In this document: positions 5,578 to 6,720 of the stretch, one piece after another
Position numbering within the stretch: position 1 is the stretch's first letter
Layout: the number at the start of each line of letters is the position of its first letter
Origin: Paracoccus sp. (in: a-proteobacteria)
Lineage (GTDB): Bacteria > Pseudomonadota > Alphaproteobacteria > Rhodobacterales > Rhodobacteraceae
Direction: 5' to 3'
NCBI GenBank assembly: GCA_018056045.1
Contig: JAGPGI010000153.1
Span: forward strand, 1-6,720
DNA length: 6,720 bases
Translations under genes and position numbers: made by a program
The notes under the pieces: model-generated
What the model saw: only the letters and a program-made list of their open reading frames with translations
What the model was told of the DNA's origin: nothing
Databases searched by the model: none

Positions 5578-6720
5578 TCAGAGCCTGTAGGCCTTCTTGG
5601 CGAGGCCGTAGGTCAGGTCATGCGCAAGGCCCGGCGCCTCGTCCTCGGCCAGCCGGCCCGAGGCAACCAGTGTCGCCAGGTAAGCGCAGTCCACCCGCCG
5701 CGCGACATCGTGGCGCGCCGGGATCGAACAGAATGCGCGGGTATCATCGTTGAACCCCACGGTATTATAAAATCCCGCCGTTTCGGTGGTCATTTCGCGG
5801 AAACGGCGCATGCCCTCGGGGCTGTCATGGAACCACCATGCCGGCCCCAGCCGCAGGCAGGGCCAGACCCCGGCCATCGGCGCCAGTTCGCGCGCGTAAG
5901 CGGTCTCGTCCAGCGTGAACAGGATCACCGTCAGGTCCGGGCGCATGCCGACCGCGTTCAAGAGCGGCCGCAGCGCCGCGACGTAATCGGTGCGGCCGGG
6001 AATGTCGAAGCCCTTGTCGCGCCCGAAGGTCGTCAGCACCTGATCGGAATGGTTGCGCCGCGAACCGGGATGGATCTGCAGCACCAAGCCGTCATCAAGG
6101 CTCATGCGCGCCATTTCGGTCAGCATATGGCCGCGAAAGGCGTCGGCCTCATCTGCGGTGCAGGTGCCTGCCAGGGCCTTCTGGAACAGCGCCGCCGCAT
6201 CCGCCTGCGCCAGATCCTCGGTCCGGGCCGAGGCATGGCCGTGATCGGATGAGGTCGCGCCGAATTCCTTGAAACAGGCCCGGCGCGCGCGATGCGCGTC
6301 CAGATATCCCGCCCATGTCGCGGTGTCGAAACCGGTCTGCTGACCCATCAGCGCGACATTCTCGCCAAAGCCCGCCATCTCGGGGTCGATGACGCCATCG
6401 GGCCGATAGGCGGTGATCACCCGCCCGTCCCAGCCGGACTCGCGGATCATCCGATGCCAGCGCAGATCGTCGGTCGCGGCCTCGGTCGTGGCGATCGCCT
6501 CGATATTGAAGCGTTTGAACAGCGCGCGCGGGCGGAATTCGGGCCGGGCCAGGCAATCGGCGATATGGTCGTAATACCAATCCGCCGTTTCCGCCGACAG
6601 CCGCCGGTCGATGCCGAAGACATGCTGAAAGCTGTGATCCAGCCACATGCGCGAGGGGGTGCCCGCGAAAAGCGGGTAATGGCTGGCAAACAGCCGCCAG
6701 ATCTTGCGCCCGTCCGTTTC
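5578..6720 (-). CDS. uxaC: Uronate isomerase (glucuronate/galacturonate isomerase), N-terminus beyond window edge
   Basis: UxaC is a cytoplasmic amidohydrolase-superfamily isomerase that converts D-glucuronate to D-fructuronate and D-galacturonate to D-tagaturonate, the first step after import. The frame is open to position 6720 and gives 380 residues; E. coli UxaC has 470, so about 80-90 residues are missing, including the N-terminal His-x-His metal motif. Visible signatures, numbered from the first residue in the window, are ATTEAATDDL from 77, SGWDGRVITAYRPD at 95-108, FGATSSDHGH near 153-162, LQIHPGSRRNH near 214-224, GPAWWFHDSPEGM near 292-304 and VGFNDDTRAFCSIPARHDVA at 321-340. These align by eye with E. 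coli stretches such as WWFNDQKDGM and VGMLTDSRSF. The Met at 6648 lies inside a conserved region and is not the start. It is the first gene of the visible transcript, 21 bp before dctP; its promoter and any regulator gene are outside. Confidence 0.94.
   Translation of the reverse strand, partial: ETDGRKIWRLFASHYPLFAGTPSRMWLDHSFQHVFGIDRRLSAETADWYYDHIADCLARPEFRPRALFKRFNIEAIATTEAATDDLRWHRMIRESGWDGRVITAYRPDGVIDPEMAGFGENVALMGQQTGFDTATWAGYLDAHRARRACFKEFGATSSDHGHASARTEDLAQADAAALFQKALAGTCTADEADAFRGHMLTEMARMSLDDGLVLQIHPGSRRNHSDQVLTTFGRDKGFDIPGRTDYVAALRPLLNAVGMRPDLTVILFTLDETAYARELAPMAGVWPCLRLGPAWWFHDSPEGMRRFREMTTETAGFYNTVGFNDDTRAFCSIPARHDVARRVDCAYLATLVASGRLAEDEAPGLAHDLTYGLAKKAYRL

Overview
The window is GC-rich throughout. 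Its codon use and protein sequences suggest an alphaproteobacterium, most likely a Paracoccus- or Rhodobacter-like member of the Rhodobacteraceae; this is inferred from general resemblance, not from a marker gene. All seven genes lie on the minus strand, and they are so tightly packed that they look like one polycistronic operon transcribed from right to left. Both end genes run off the window. No promoter, regulator gene, RNA gene, mobile element or CRISPR array is visible, and no stretch of more than 60 bases lacks a gene.

In transcription order the genes are: uxaC (uronate isomerase, missing its N-terminus), dctP, dctQ and dctM (a complete TRAP transporter: periplasmic binding protein, small membrane subunit, large membrane subunit), kduI (5-keto-4-deoxyuronate isomerase), kduD (2-dehydro-3-deoxy-D-gluconate 5-dehydrogenase) and uxuB (fructuronate reductase of the mannitol dehydrogenase family, missing its C-terminus). 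Gaps are 21 bp (uxaC-dctP), about 57 bp (dctP-dctQ), 2 bp (dctQ-dctM) and 34 bp (dctM-kduI). After that come a 4-bp overlap (kduI-kduD) and an overlap of at least 11 bp (kduD-uxuB).

The genes form a hexuronate uptake and breakdown unit. The TRAP system probably imports a uronate or short uronide. UxaC turns D-glucuronate into D-fructuronate (and D-galacturonate into D-tagaturonate), and UxuB reduces D-fructuronate to D-mannonate, which UxuA would dehydrate to 2-keto-3-deoxygluconate (KDG). KduI and KduD process 4-deoxy-5-keto-uronate, the product of polyuronide lyases, to the same KDG. Two uronate routes that meet at KDG are therefore served by one transporter and one transcript. UxuA, KdgK, KdgA, UxaB, UxaA and any polysaccharide lyase are not in the window.

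The most notable non-coding element is a perfect 10-bp GC-only stem-loop between dctP and dctQ with no U-tract. It may set the ratio of binding protein to membrane subunits. I found no evidence of a novel system; this is a well-built catabolic operon of known families in a less common combination. Long plus-strand open frames cover most of the window but are antisense shadows of these genes.
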